Source: Streptomyces sp. R33 (lineage in GTDB: Bacteria > Actinomycetota > Actinomycetes > Streptomycetales > Streptomycetaceae). Taken from it: a stretch of 64,000 nt of DNA. The stretch spans positions 2,046,001-2,110,000 of the forward strand of contig NZ_CP165727.1 of NCBI RefSeq assembly GCF_041200175.1, given 5' to 3'. The position numbers and the translations under genes were made by a program. This document shows, one piece after another, positions 43,501 to 51,258 of the stretch (within the stretch, counting starts at the first letter, position 1; each line of letters starts with the position of its first letter). The notes beneath the pieces were generated by a model. The model ran no database searches. It worked only from the letters and a program-made list of their open reading frames with translations, and was not told the origin of the DNA.

Positions 43501-43753
43501 CCAGCAGGACGCCGTTGATCCCCCCTGCGCCGGTTCCGACGAGGACGTCGATGTCGACGTCCTCGTATCCGCACGAGTCCAGCAGCCCTGCGTAGACGCC
43601 CGATTCCGGGGCGGGCTGCCGCCCGGCCGCCGCCCGGAGCGCCGCCGTCTCGCAACAGGCCCCGCCCGTCCATACGGCGCAACTGACCCCGCCGCGCATC
43701 GCGAGGGCCAGCCGCAGTTCCGTACTGCGCCGGCCGGGCCGGTCGTCGCTCAT
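40508..43753 (-). CDS. Patatin-like membrane protein (DUF3376-type) lacking the catalytic serine
   Basis: 1081 aa. N-terminal patatin domain: RLALAMRGGVSCAVWTGGA is the oxyanion-loop motif, but the nucleophile elbow, normally GTSAGG, reads VGTGAGGINGVLL, so Ser is Gly75. The codon is GGC, one transition from AGC. The Asp motif LVDGGLLENMPLAW is intact. The middle is helical, and the C-terminal 230 residues have about six membrane helices (LVCLPVLVGVLAPVPALGA; LIVGAAFALAAAAVLYVG; WAALILCAVLSWVTFVLPW). As read it should not be a Ser/Asp phospholipase; it may be a lipid-binding or structural relative. ATG 43753 has GGAGG. It lies 20 bases downstream of the SARP gene on the same strand. Confidence 0.85.
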   Translation of the reverse strand: MSDDRPGRRSTELRLALAMRGGVSCAVWTGGACCETAALRAAAGRQPAPESGVYAGLLDSCGYEDVDIDVLVGTGAGGINGVLLACHLVYGMPFGRGVRDLWLRLGDLEGLLRRSTPFHVPASLMRGDEVLYKELRGALGRLVDEAPQDRRPPASLRLVLTATRLRPRRDLLRPALGRPLPVGRSQAWFRFRHRGALTDFPDDVTGAARETALDRLAYAARTSASFPGAFEPGRVYVGNGAQPFEDPPRVDMRGVSSESGHPDEDLNGCAELVDGGLLENMPLAWAVRAVAGAPAARKADRRLLFLRPVPPFPPPPGPAGGRGFTRLVRTAAKSLAVKAGSESLREDALALRAAEAEAEQQRAVLAVLPPTLTELYHAAMARLDPYARAAGRAEAQRLIRLLADPAEVTGPDELPLPVGPGPLEALDGSAAEGPAALFARLRRASDGLAVAPGTLPGPGYSPLALARTVRLLTDWLTAYESGAGPVYAELVEAYRTQLFACRSAVAALTAARDRLLLGRYRAALSPGLMPSDPAAAYGEATRLLGALMPPVPPPGAAPAHWETWTANLATAVCAGSLPEVPATGPAAVPEGFGHLWERLADLGQEIGLDLSPDVDGYEALHAAARGAGPPMAEALAYAEVLLGPLRPDPLAGGADIGFHTVSAAEPSWATRTVLPQVAPDCPQDLVGAKPSGNRPNDLATLLSARRRMSDWTWGRLDGAAALVSVVATDERLHDAFGDPADLTALGEEIAGEMALGPPFTELWAQDVTARPDVAPWDRVRDVLTAVRQHEVLDEELPLLAELHRKGFRGGNRPPDSPPNPPGLPTRAAFDAALASLREIGAEDAGRLLRARDPRRAVLRTGLVAWQALQPTGRAGARLVQGILGVLKPLVCLPVLVGVLAPVPALGAAVLLWTGVAFSTGHWSSLPGHVPVCLYAMVALAALVRQRIRPAPLRVPALLVALAGPPVALWQLRGLHTPDVGDGARTLIVGAAFALAAAAVLYVGTDRWALLPGAAAVAGVIAGLVQFGRPGLGGWWAALILCAVLSWVTFVLPWLYPRPPLAGSGSAGLHTGRRSAPRRSLG

Positions 43754-43773
43754 GCCTCCAGCTTGGCCCTGGA

Positions 43774-44568
43774 TCAGGCGTGGCGCACCCGGGCGGCCAC
43801 CGCCTCGCGGGTGCGGGTGGCGGAGCGGCAGAAGTTGCGTATCAGGCCGGAGAGTTCGCATCCCGGCTCCACGGCCAGTTCGCGTTTCACGAGGTCGCGG
43901 TACGTGTCGTAGGTGCGCATCGCCTCGATCAGGTTGCCCTCCGCCAAGTGGGCCTCGATCAGGGCCCGCTGGGCGCTTTCGCGCAGCGGTTCGGCGCTCA
44001 CCGCGACCAGCGCGGACTCCACCGCTTCGGCGTGGCGGCCGACGCGGGCCAGTTCACGGCTCAGCGCCTCCAGTGCGTGCAGCAGCCGCTGGCGGACCCG
44101 TTCGCGTTCCAGCAGCACCCAGTCGTCGTACCAGCCGGGCAGCAGATCGAGCGCGTCGGTACGCCATTTCAGCACCGAGAGGTCCTGGCTGGTGGCGGTG
44201 CCGCCGATGAGCCGCCCGGCCCAGCCGTACAGCACGTACAGGTCGACCACCGTGTGCTCGCGCACGGCGAGCGAGCACTTGTCGGAGTCGAGCAGGTCGA
44301 TGCCTGCGGCCTTGAGCCGCCACAGCGCGGACCGCAGGTTCCCCGCAGCCCTCAGGTCGTCGCCGGAGGGCCACAGCGTGCCCGCGGCATGGCGGCGCTC
44401 GACCCGGCCGCCGTTGAGCGCGACGAACGCGAGCAGTCGCTTGCCGCCTTCCGGCACGTCCAGCCATCTCCCCTGATGGACGACGCGCGGGCCGCCGAGG
44501 AGGTGGAGGGTGGGCGCCTCCCCCTGCCCGGGGACACGGACCGGTGACTCGAGGAACTGCTGGTTCAT
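43774..44568 (-). CDS. AfsR/SARP-family regulator with BTAD domain
   Basis: 264 aa SARP. The OmpR-like winged helix is residues about 20-105 (LHLLGGPRVVHQGRWLDVPEGG; AGTLWPSGDDLRAAGNLRSA; LWRLKAAGIDLLDSDKCSL) and the bacterial transcriptional activation domain follows (WYDDWVLLERERVRQRLLHALEAL; ESALVAVSAEPLRESAQRAL; YDTYRDLVKRELAVEPG). SARPs activate clusters by binding direct repeats near the -35. Its own upstream region has such repeats. It follows the CIS operon by 70 bp and precedes the patatin-like gene, so it is the obvious candidate regulator for one of them. GGAGGA Shine-Dalgarno. Confidence 0.92.
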   Translation of the reverse strand: MNQQFLESPVRVPGQGEAPTLHLLGGPRVVHQGRWLDVPEGGKRLLAFVALNGGRVERRHAAGTLWPSGDDLRAAGNLRSALWRLKAAGIDLLDSDKCSLAVREHTVVDLYVLYGWAGRLIGGTATSQDLSVLKWRTDALDLLPGWYDDWVLLERERVRQRLLHALEALSRELARVGRHAEAVESALVAVSAEPLRESAQRALIEAHLAEGNLIEAMRTYDTYRDLVKRELAVEPGCELSGLIRNFCRSATRTREAVAARVRHA

Positions 44569-44600
44569 AGGCGGTCCTCCTGCATAGAAGTCCGACGCAT

Positions 44601-44636
44601 ATGCTATGCGCGCACCGTCACCGAGCAGTCACCGAG
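44601..44636 (-). promoter_or_regulatory. SARP promoter with 11-bp-spaced direct repeats
   Basis: Read on the minus strand: CTCGGTGAC at 44636-44628 and again at 44625-44617, exactly 11 bp apart, then 10 bases later TAGCAT (44606-44601), a TANNNT -10. This is the layout of a SARP-bound promoter, in which repeats with helical-turn spacing replace the -35. The start codon of the SARP gene is at 44568, so autoregulation is likely. Confidence 0.55.
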
Positions 44637-44638
44637 TG

Positions 44639-46057
44639 CTATTTTTCATCCGTCTCCTCGCTCTCCGCGTTCACTGCGCTCTCCCCGCCCCGCCGGTCGC
44701 TGCCGCCCCCGGGGTCGTAGCAGTGGCGCTGTTCCCTCCTGACGAACGCGACCCAGTTCCCGACCGGGACCTGCCGGTCGTCGACGGGCAGCAGGACGTC
44801 CACGCCGACGGGCTCGGCCAGCCGGATGCGGTCGCGGTGCTGCGCCTCCTCCACGGCCTGCGCGACATCGGCGAGCGCGCACGAGCAGTACCTCAGGTCC
44901 ACCTGCTGCCCCAGGAGCGCGCGGATCCCGCCGACGGCGGCGCGCTGCTCCGGCTCGGGCGTGAACGGCAGGTACCCGGCGGGCGGCAGTTCCGCGATGC
45001 CCAGCTGCTCCAGGGTGTACGGGCCCGCGCCCGCGGCCGCCGGCCTGATCAGGGCGCCCTCGCCGAGGCCCGTGATGAGCCGCGCGACCTCCTGGCCGAG
45101 CTGGTCCTTGGTGTGGCTCTTGAGGAACTGCTCTTCGCCGATGAGGGCCAACTGCTCCAGCAGCGCCCCCAGATCGGCCGCGGGCGCCTGCGCAGCGCCC
45201 AGCACCTGCACCAACTGGTCCTGGAACTGGAGGATCTGGGCCGTGTACGCGTCCCAGGGCCGCATGCCGAGCCGTGACTGCCAGTACCGGTACGGCGGCG
45301 CCGCGGCCCGGTCGCGACGGGCGGCCCAGATGTCGACCTCCCACCCGTCGGGCCTGCCGGGGTCGCGCAGGAGCACCGCGAGCCGGACGGTCTTCGGCAG
45401 TCCGGGGCTCGCGGAGGGCGGGGTCCAGGAGAGCGGCAGATGTGCGCTGCCGGTCCCGTACGGCCACGGGGAGTGCGCCGTACGCTCGGCCGCGAAGATC
45501 CGCGAGGCGAGGAAGTTGCGCCGGGAGGCGGGCAGTTGGTTGTCCAGGCCCCGCTCGGTGCCCTCCGTCAGCCGGATCCGCACCCCTTCCGAGACGTACG
45601 GGCGCCGGGTGGTGCCCGTACCCGCGCACGGGTCGTCGCAGTAGCCGCCCTGCACCGGGGCGTCGCCGTAGGGCCGGGAGTCGGGGGCCACCTCGACCCA
45701 CCAGAACCCGTCGAGGCCGGGTTTCAGACCGGTGAGCGGGAGCGTGACGAGGCGTTCCGAGCGCAGCGGGCGCCCCTCCGGGGAGACGGCGAGGCCGCCA
45801 CCGACACGGAGGGTGCCGTCCTGCACGCTGACCTCGTAGCCCTCGACCACTCCGGGGCCGCCGGCCGCGCCCACGGCCAGGGCGAGTTCGCGGGCGTAGT
45901 CCTGCATGCGGCCCAGGTGTTCGGCGCGCAGGAACAGCCCGTCGAAGGCGTCCAGGCGGTCGATCCCGCCGTCGGCGGTGGCGGACGGGGTGGCGGGCGG
46001 CGCGGTCGGTGGGCCGGCGGGCGGGGCCGGCGCGGCGGTGCCTTCGCTGATCGTCAT
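44639..46057 (-). CDS. CIS operon accessory protein (GVV-domain protein 2)
   Basis: 472 aa, last gene of the CIS operon. After a Pro/Ala-rich N-terminus it has LDAFDGLFLRAEHLGRMQDY, then AGGPGVVEGYEVSVQDGTLRV and GGGLAVSPEGRPLRSERLV, a beta-rich module also found in the product of the preceding gene (GPGVVRGLGIARDG and PGLAVDGLGREL). The middle contains a FWWVEVAPDSRPYGDAPV region with a CDDPC cysteine pair; the end is RYCSCALADVAQAVEEAQH. I do not recognise a named family. Because it is encoded at the operon end with a structural-type fold it may be a late baseplate or tip component (inference). The ATG overlaps the upstream stop (ATGA). Confidence 0.7.
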   Translation of the reverse strand: MTISEGTAAPAPPAGPPTAPPATPSATADGGIDRLDAFDGLFLRAEHLGRMQDYARELALAVGAAGGPGVVEGYEVSVQDGTLRVGGGLAVSPEGRPLRSERLVTLPLTGLKPGLDGFWWVEVAPDSRPYGDAPVQGGYCDDPCAGTGTTRRPYVSEGVRIRLTEGTERGLDNQLPASRRNFLASRIFAAERTAHSPWPYGTGSAHLPLSWTPPSASPGLPKTVRLAVLLRDPGRPDGWEVDIWAARRDRAAAPPYRYWQSRLGMRPWDAYTAQILQFQDQLVQVLGAAQAPAADLGALLEQLALIGEEQFLKSHTKDQLGQEVARLITGLGEGALIRPAAAGAGPYTLEQLGIAELPPAGYLPFTPEPEQRAAVGGIRALLGQQVDLRYCSCALADVAQAVEEAQHRDRIRLAEPVGVDVLLPVDDRQVPVGNWVAFVRREQRHCYDPGGGSDRRGGESAVNAESEETDEK

Positions 46058-47508
46058 TCCTCGGTCCTCCCGGGGGCCGCCTGGCGCGGCAGATGGACGG
46101 TGACGACGGCGTCGTTCCCCTCGTCGGCGGTGCCCGGCGGGCCGCCTTCCAGGCCCGCGAAGGGCGCGCGCGGGTGCACGCCGTACAGCGGCTTGGGCCC
46201 GGTGCCGCGGACGCGGATGCGGACCGTCTCGTACGCGGGCCGCTGGTCGAGGTCCACCTTGACCCGGCGGCCGTCGGCCGACACACGGATCCCTGCGACC
46301 TCGTCCGTCGCCCAGCCCCGTCCGGCGTCGGAGAGCGAGGTGATCTCGATGCCCTCCGGTTCGGCGGAGCCCTGCGCGAGCGGAGCGGTGACCTCGAAGC
46401 TCAGCACGGTGTACTCGCGGCTCCAGGCGAGGGACCCGCGGATCAGGCGCGGGCCTCCCGCATCCGCCTCGGCGGCGGCGCCGATGATCCCGGGCGCCAG
46501 GCCGCACACCAGCTCCTGGACGGTGGTGGTGGGCAGGACCGCGGTCCGTGCGGACGGGTCGGCGCGCACCTGCTCGACCCGTACGCACCCGTCGTACTCG
46601 GTGAGTTCGACGGTGAGGCGGGCGAGGACGACGGGGGCGTGGTCCTCCGTCACCGGCGCCCACGGCGGGCACATGTCGCCCTCCGCCCGCTCCGGCTCCA
46701 GTGCGGTGGCATCGGCGGCGGCCAGCCGGCGGAACGCGGCGAGGAGGGCCGGCGCCCGCAGGTGCGCCGGGACCCGGGCCACCTCGGCGGCCTCCCGCAG
46801 CGCCTCCCGGCCGGCGGTGTCCCCCGGGGCGGCCTCGTCGAGGCCGAGGAGGACCCGTACGCGGTGGTACGGACGCCACGGTGCGGGGGCGGTGGAGCGG
46901 ATGGTGATCCGCGCGGTTTCGACGATCCGGGAGAAGTCGTCGTGCCGGCGCGTGACGTCGCACGGGTCGGCCAGCGCGGGCACCGGCCGGTCCGGGCACG
47001 ACGCGAACTCCGCGAGGATCCAGGCCTCGACGGTGCGCCGCCGGGGTGGGTCGGGCTCGGCGTCCGCAGGTGTTCCGCGGGGCGGGTGATCGTCCTGCGG
47101 CGGGTTCGCCTCGATCCAGTCCCGCGCCCATGCCGTCAGCGAGACGCACCAGGCCGCTTCCAGCGTGAGCTCACGGCCGAGCCCGTCGACGGCCAGCCCG
47201 GGGAGCACCCTGAGCTCGTCGCCGTCGCGGGCGATCCCGAGCCCCCGGACGACACCGGGGCCGTGCAGCCAGGCGTTGTGCAGCATCAGCTTGCCGCGCG
47301 GATTGCCCATCAGGACGCGGAAGTCGTCCTCGCCGAGCAGCATCCCGAAGGCCACGCGCAGCGCGAGGAACGGGTTGACGGGCAGCTCGTCCCCGCCGCA
47401 GGGGCCGGGGTCGCACGGCCCGCCTCCGTGCCCGGGGCCGGTGGGCAGGTCCGGGGCGGACCCGCCGCCGCAGCCGCACGGGGTGCTGCCGGAGCCGAGC
47501 GCCGTCAT
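46054..47508 (-). CDS. CIS operon accessory protein (GVV-domain protein 1)
   Basis: 484 aa. The first 45 residues are Gly/Pro/Cys-rich (CGCGGGSAPD; CDPGPCGGDE), then NPFLALRVAFGMLLGEDDFRV, AWLHGPGVVRGLGIARDGDEL and VLPGLAVDGLGRELTLEAAW, a module shared with the next gene. The rest is probably beta-rich (ITIRSTAPAPWRPYHRVRVLL; VTVHLPRQAAPG at the end). Such 'GVV-GL-pGlA' proteins recur in CIS loci, but their role is not known to me. Overlaps the ATPase stop upstream and the next start downstream by four bases each. Confidence 0.7.
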   Translation of the reverse strand: MTALGSGSTPCGCGGGSAPDLPTGPGHGGGPCDPGPCGGDELPVNPFLALRVAFGMLLGEDDFRVLMGNPRGKLMLHNAWLHGPGVVRGLGIARDGDELRVLPGLAVDGLGRELTLEAAWCVSLTAWARDWIEANPPQDDHPPRGTPADAEPDPPRRRTVEAWILAEFASCPDRPVPALADPCDVTRRHDDFSRIVETARITIRSTAPAPWRPYHRVRVLLGLDEAAPGDTAGREALREAAEVARVPAHLRAPALLAAFRRLAAADATALEPERAEGDMCPPWAPVTEDHAPVVLARLTVELTEYDGCVRVEQVRADPSARTAVLPTTTVQELVCGLAPGIIGAAAEADAGGPRLIRGSLAWSREYTVLSFEVTAPLAQGSAEPEGIEITSLSDAGRGWATDEVAGIRVSADGRRVKVDLDQRPAYETVRIRVRGTGPKPLYGVHPRAPFAGLEGGPPGTADEGNDAVVTVHLPRQAAPGRTEE

Positions 47509-49625
47509 GAGCTCTCCTTCTGGGTACGCCGGTCGAACGCCGGGGCGGGGAAGTCGTGCACCGAGTCCGGGGCGGGGTCGCGGGCCGAACCGAGGGCCCG
47601 CGCGGCCCGCCGGTCCGCGGCGGCGCCGCCCGGGACGGCCGGTTCCCCGGGGAAGGGGCGGCCCGCCTTCCCGTACTCGCGCCGCATCGCTTCGACGAGG
47701 TGGCCCTGGCGGACCGCTCCCCCGTCGTCCGCCGCCCGGAAGGCCGCGCCGATCGCGGCGTTGCGGATCCAGCCGCCGGGCACCGGGTAGTACTGCGCGA
47801 GCCCCGCGAGGTCCACGTCGGGGTGCAGCAGGGCGCGGGGCAGGTGCAGCTCCCACATCCGGTACCGGCCGGCCTCGTCGGGGAGCGGGAACTCCACGAC
47901 GAAGTCCATCCGGCGGATGAACGCGGCGTCGATGTTCTGCCGCAGGTTGGTCGTGAGCACGGCCAGCCCGTCGAACCGGTCGAGCCGCTGGAGCAGGTAG
48001 GCGGTCTCCATGTTCGCGAACCGGTCGTTGGCCTCGGAGACCTCCGTACGGGTGGCGAACAGGGCGTCGGCCTCGTCGAGGAGGAACACCGCCTGCGTGC
48101 GCTCGGCCACTTCGAAGCAGGCGGCGAGGTTCTTCTCCGTCTCCCCGATGTACTTCGAGACCAGCTCGGAGCCGTCGACCACCAGCAGGTCCCGGCCCGC
48201 CTCGGTCGCCAGCACCTCGGCGGCCAGCGACTTGCCGGTCCCGGGCGGCCCGGTGAGCAGGAGCCGTACGCCGCGGGCGGCCCGGGCGGCCTCCCGCAGC
48301 CGCCAGTCGTCCAGGACCAGCGCCTGGTGACGCAGCCGCGCCACCGCGTCGCGCAGCTGGCCGTCGGCCTCGCCGCCGAGGACGAGCCGCGGCCAGCGGG
48401 CGTCCGGGCTGACCAGGTCGACGCCCGAGGGCAGCAGCGCTCCGGCGCGGGCCCGGATGGCGCCGGAGACGTCCGGGCCGGCCCCGGCCTCCTCGGTGTC
48501 GGGGGCCAGCCCGGCGCGGCTGCGCACATCGAGGGCCACCTGGGCCGTGAGCGCCGGGTCGAGCGGATGGCGCGCCGCCAGTTCGGGGGCGCGCTCCGGT
48601 GCTCCGGGCAGCGCCGCCCGCCAGGCGGTGCGCCGGTCCGCCGTGCCGATCGGCCCGACCGGCACGGTGAGTACGGGCCGCTGCGGCCCGGGCCGTACGG
48701 TGCCCGGCGCGGCGCAGACCAGCAGCGGGCCGGGGATCCGGCCGGCGGCGGGGGTGACCGGGCCCGCCCCGCCCGTCGGGGCGGGCACCACCAGCAGCGG
48801 CACGGCGTCCCGTACGGCGGCGTGCAGGCCCAGCAGCCCCATGGCGCCGGGGTCTTCGGGGCGGGTCCGGGCGGCGAACAGGCCGAGTCCGGCGGCGCGG
48901 GCGAGGGCGGCGCAGCGGCTGAGGGCAACGGTCTCGTCACGGGCGGCGACCAGCAGCATGCGGGGCTCGCGCGAGCGCAGGGCGGCGACGGCCCCGACGG
49001 TTTCGGGGAGGTCGAGCCAGCAGTCGAGGCCGGCGACCGGCGGGCCGGGATCGGCCTCCTCCAGCGCCGCGGGCCGGGCGGGGTAGCCGTGGAGGGCCTC
49101 CCACAGGCCGTCAGCCAGGGTCAGGGAGCGTTCGTGGAAGGGGCCGTCGCCGGTGAGGGCGAGCACGCCCGCCCGTACGGCCGGGCCTTCGTGGAGCAGG
49201 CGGCGCAGGGCGACCCGGTCCGGCGCGTGGCTCTGTACCCCGCCTTCGGCTCCGGTACGGGCCGCGCAGTCGATCAGCAGGCCCGCGAGGCCCACGCTGG
49301 GGTGCGGGGCGCCGCCGGGGTTCATGGTGCGGAACGTCCGGGCCAGGCCCTCGTGTTCCTCGGGGAGCCCGGCGAACAGGACGAGCTCGGTCTCCAGGGA
49401 GCCGAGCCCGAACCGGTGCACGAGCCGGTCGAGCGGGGTGAAGGCCGGGGGGCGCGTGCCGGGGGCGGCTGCGGCGCGGTGCGCGGCGCTCGCGGCCCAG
49501 TCGCGCAGGAACGCGGCGGACCCGCCGGCCGCCTCCTCGCTGCACAGGGTTTCGAGCAGCTCGGCCACCCGGACGGCGACGGTGGCGGCCCGGCGGGAGA
49601 GGTCGCGGCTGATGCGCTCAGACAT
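47505..49625 (-). CDS. AAA+ ATPase of contractile injection system (Afp15-like)
   Basis: 706 aa. The C-terminal AAA+ module has Walker A LLTGPPGTGKSLAAEVLA, Walker B AVFLLDEADALFATR, sensor 1 (LAVLTTNLRQNIDAAFIRR with the Arg finger) and a helical lid (YYPVPGGWIRNAAIGAAFRAA). The N-terminal 400 residues include a degenerate ATPase-like domain (MLLVAARDETVALS; GPLLVCAAPG) without a Walker A. An AAA+ ATPase of this kind is a hallmark of eCIS (Afp/PVC) loci and is absent from R-type pyocins. Stop overlaps the downstream start (ATGA). Confidence 0.88.
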   Translation of the reverse strand: MSERISRDLSRRAATVAVRVAELLETLCSEEAAGGSAAFLRDWAASAAHRAAAAPGTRPPAFTPLDRLVHRFGLGSLETELVLFAGLPEEHEGLARTFRTMNPGGAPHPSVGLAGLLIDCAARTGAEGGVQSHAPDRVALRRLLHEGPAVRAGVLALTGDGPFHERSLTLADGLWEALHGYPARPAALEEADPGPPVAGLDCWLDLPETVGAVAALRSREPRMLLVAARDETVALSRCAALARAAGLGLFAARTRPEDPGAMGLLGLHAAVRDAVPLLVVPAPTGGAGPVTPAAGRIPGPLLVCAAPGTVRPGPQRPVLTVPVGPIGTADRRTAWRAALPGAPERAPELAARHPLDPALTAQVALDVRSRAGLAPDTEEAGAGPDVSGAIRARAGALLPSGVDLVSPDARWPRLVLGGEADGQLRDAVARLRHQALVLDDWRLREAARAARGVRLLLTGPPGTGKSLAAEVLATEAGRDLLVVDGSELVSKYIGETEKNLAACFEVAERTQAVFLLDEADALFATRTEVSEANDRFANMETAYLLQRLDRFDGLAVLTTNLRQNIDAAFIRRMDFVVEFPLPDEAGRYRMWELHLPRALLHPDVDLAGLAQYYPVPGGWIRNAAIGAAFRAADDGGAVRQGHLVEAMRREYGKAGRPFPGEPAVPGGAAADRRAARALGSARDPAPDSVHDFPAPAFDRRTQKESS

Positions 49626-51258
49626 AGCGGTACCTCACCACCACGCCGAGCCAGCCGACCCAGCCCGGGTCGAGGTCCAGCCCGGCGCGTCGGACGGCCA
49701 GGTCGGTGTCGGCGACGGCGAGTTCGGCCTCGATCCAGCCGGTCTCGGCGGTGATCCGGCCGGGGCGGCGGGCGACCGCGGCGACGGCGCCGAACGGGTC
49801 GTCCGCGTACTGCCCGTCGCCGAGGCGGGCGGCGGTGGCCCGGGCCCAGTCGGCGGCGAGAGCGTCCACGGCGGCCTGTTCGGGCGGGGTTGCCGGGGCG
49901 GCGCGCAGGAGCCCGGCGGCCCGGCCGGGGCCGAGCCCGGCGAGGGCGAGGGCGGCGGGGTCCGCGGGTGCGAGGCCGCTCAGGGCGCGGGCGGTGGCAT
50001 GCAGCACCCAGGGCAACGGCCGGGCGGCCAGGGCCGGTTCGTCGAGGACGCGGTCCGGGAGTCCGGTCTCGGCCGCCGCGGCGAGCAGGAACAGCAGCCC
50101 GGCCCAGCCGGTGGCCGCGCCGCCCACCGGATCGGCGGCCGGCTCCTGCGCCGGCGCACCCTCCTGCCGGGGTACCCGTACGGGGCCCTGCGCATCGGGG
50201 CCACCGGCCGCGGGGGCGTCCGGCACAGGGGCAGTCCCTGCCGCATCGACGCGGCGCGGGGCGGCGGCGGGCGGCTCCTGCGGCGCGTCCCGGCCGGGCG
50301 GGGACTCGGGGCCGTCGATGGGCAGCGCCGGGGCCTGCTCACCGGACCCGGCGGGCTCGGCGGCCTCCGGCACGTCCCGTGACCGCAGCGCCGGTTCGGG
50401 GCCGGTGTGGGCGGGGCCGCCGCCGAGGGTCCGCAGGCCGTCCGCCAGCAGCCCGCACAGCCCGGGGCGGGCCGAGGGCCGGTGCAGCGATGCCGGGTCG
50501 GTTTCGGCGAGGAGCAGTACGGCCCATGCGGCCGAGACCGGTGCGGCGGGGCGCAGCCGGCTCTCGCGGACCAGCGCGGCCAGCCGCGATCCGGCGAGCA
50601 GGGCCCGGGCGAGCGCGCGGGTCCCGGGGTCGGGCGCCGGGCCGGCGGGCTCCTGCGCGGCAGGGTCCCGGCCGGCGACGAGGGCGGCCAGACGCTGCCA
50701 GCCGTCCTGCCCCCAGGCCCGGTCCAGCGCGGCGAGCCCGCAGTCCTCGGCGGCGCGGAGCACTGCGGCCGCGGCATGCTGCGGGTGGCGTTCCAGGGCG
50801 GCCAGCAGCGCCGGGCCGGGCGCCGCCTCCGGGGCGGGGTCGCCGGGGCGGAGGATGCCGGTCTGCCGCCAGGCCCACAGCCGTTCGCGGCGCCCGGCGG
50901 CGAGGCCGGCGACCGCGTCGGCGAGCAGTTCCACGTCGTGCCGGTAGTGCACGAGAGCGCCCGGCGCGGCCGCGCGGCCCTCGCGTACGGTCCGTTCGAT
51001 CGCGGCGGCGACCGCCTCGGACCAGTCCCGTGCGAGCGCCGGATCGGGGCGGGCCAGGTCGAGGTCCAGGGTCAGGTCGAGCCGGGCCAGGCACCAGTGC
51101 CCGGGCGGCAGGGCCAGGCCGCGCAGGGCCGTCTCCAGGGCGCCGCCGACCGCGTGCCGCAGCGGTCCGCGCAGCCGGTCCGCTGCGGGCGGCGCCTCGG
51201 CGGGGTCGGGGCGCAGGGTCGCCGACAGCCGGTCGATGACCACGGTGGGGCCGTTCAT
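49618..51258 (-). CDS. CIS tape-measure-like protein (Afp14-like, tentative)
   Basis: 546 aa. The start VVIDRLSATLRPDPAEAPPA followed by LRHAVGGALETALRGLALP and CLARLDLTLDLDL fits the pattern of the contractile-injection tape-measure family (dimeric-looking N-terminus with a 'rldLdLg' strand). The C-terminal GWAGLLFLLAAAAETGLPD and LPWVLHATARALSGLAPADP resemble its conserved end. A long Ala/Pro-rich linker (residues about 300-390) separates the two. Length would set the tail length. The assignment is pattern-based; an uncharacterised baseplate adaptor is the alternative. It overlaps the ATPase gene by 8 bp. Confidence 0.55.
   Translation of the reverse strand: MNGPTVVIDRLSATLRPDPAEAPPAADRLRGPLRHAVGGALETALRGLALPPGHWCLARLDLTLDLDLARPDPALARDWSEAVAAAIERTVREGRAAAPGALVHYRHDVELLADAVAGLAAGRRERLWAWRQTGILRPGDPAPEAAPGPALLAALERHPQHAAAAVLRAAEDCGLAALDRAWGQDGWQRLAALVAGRDPAAQEPAGPAPDPGTRALARALLAGSRLAALVRESRLRPAAPVSAAWAVLLLAETDPASLHRPSARPGLCGLLADGLRTLGGGPAHTGPEPALRSRDVPEAAEPAGSGEQAPALPIDGPESPPGRDAPQEPPAAAPRRVDAAGTAPVPDAPAAGGPDAQGPVRVPRQEGAPAQEPAADPVGGAATGWAGLLFLLAAAAETGLPDRVLDEPALAARPLPWVLHATARALSGLAPADPAALALAGLGPGRAAGLLRAAPATPPEQAAVDALAADWARATAARLGDGQYADDPFGAVAAVARRPGRITAETGWIEAELAVADTDLAVRRAGLDLDPGWVGWLGVVVRYRYV

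Noticed and set aside
38727..43912. Two approximately 1000-codon plus-strand frames over the phosphatase and patatin-like genes
   Set aside because: They are shadows of minus-strand genes with clear domains.
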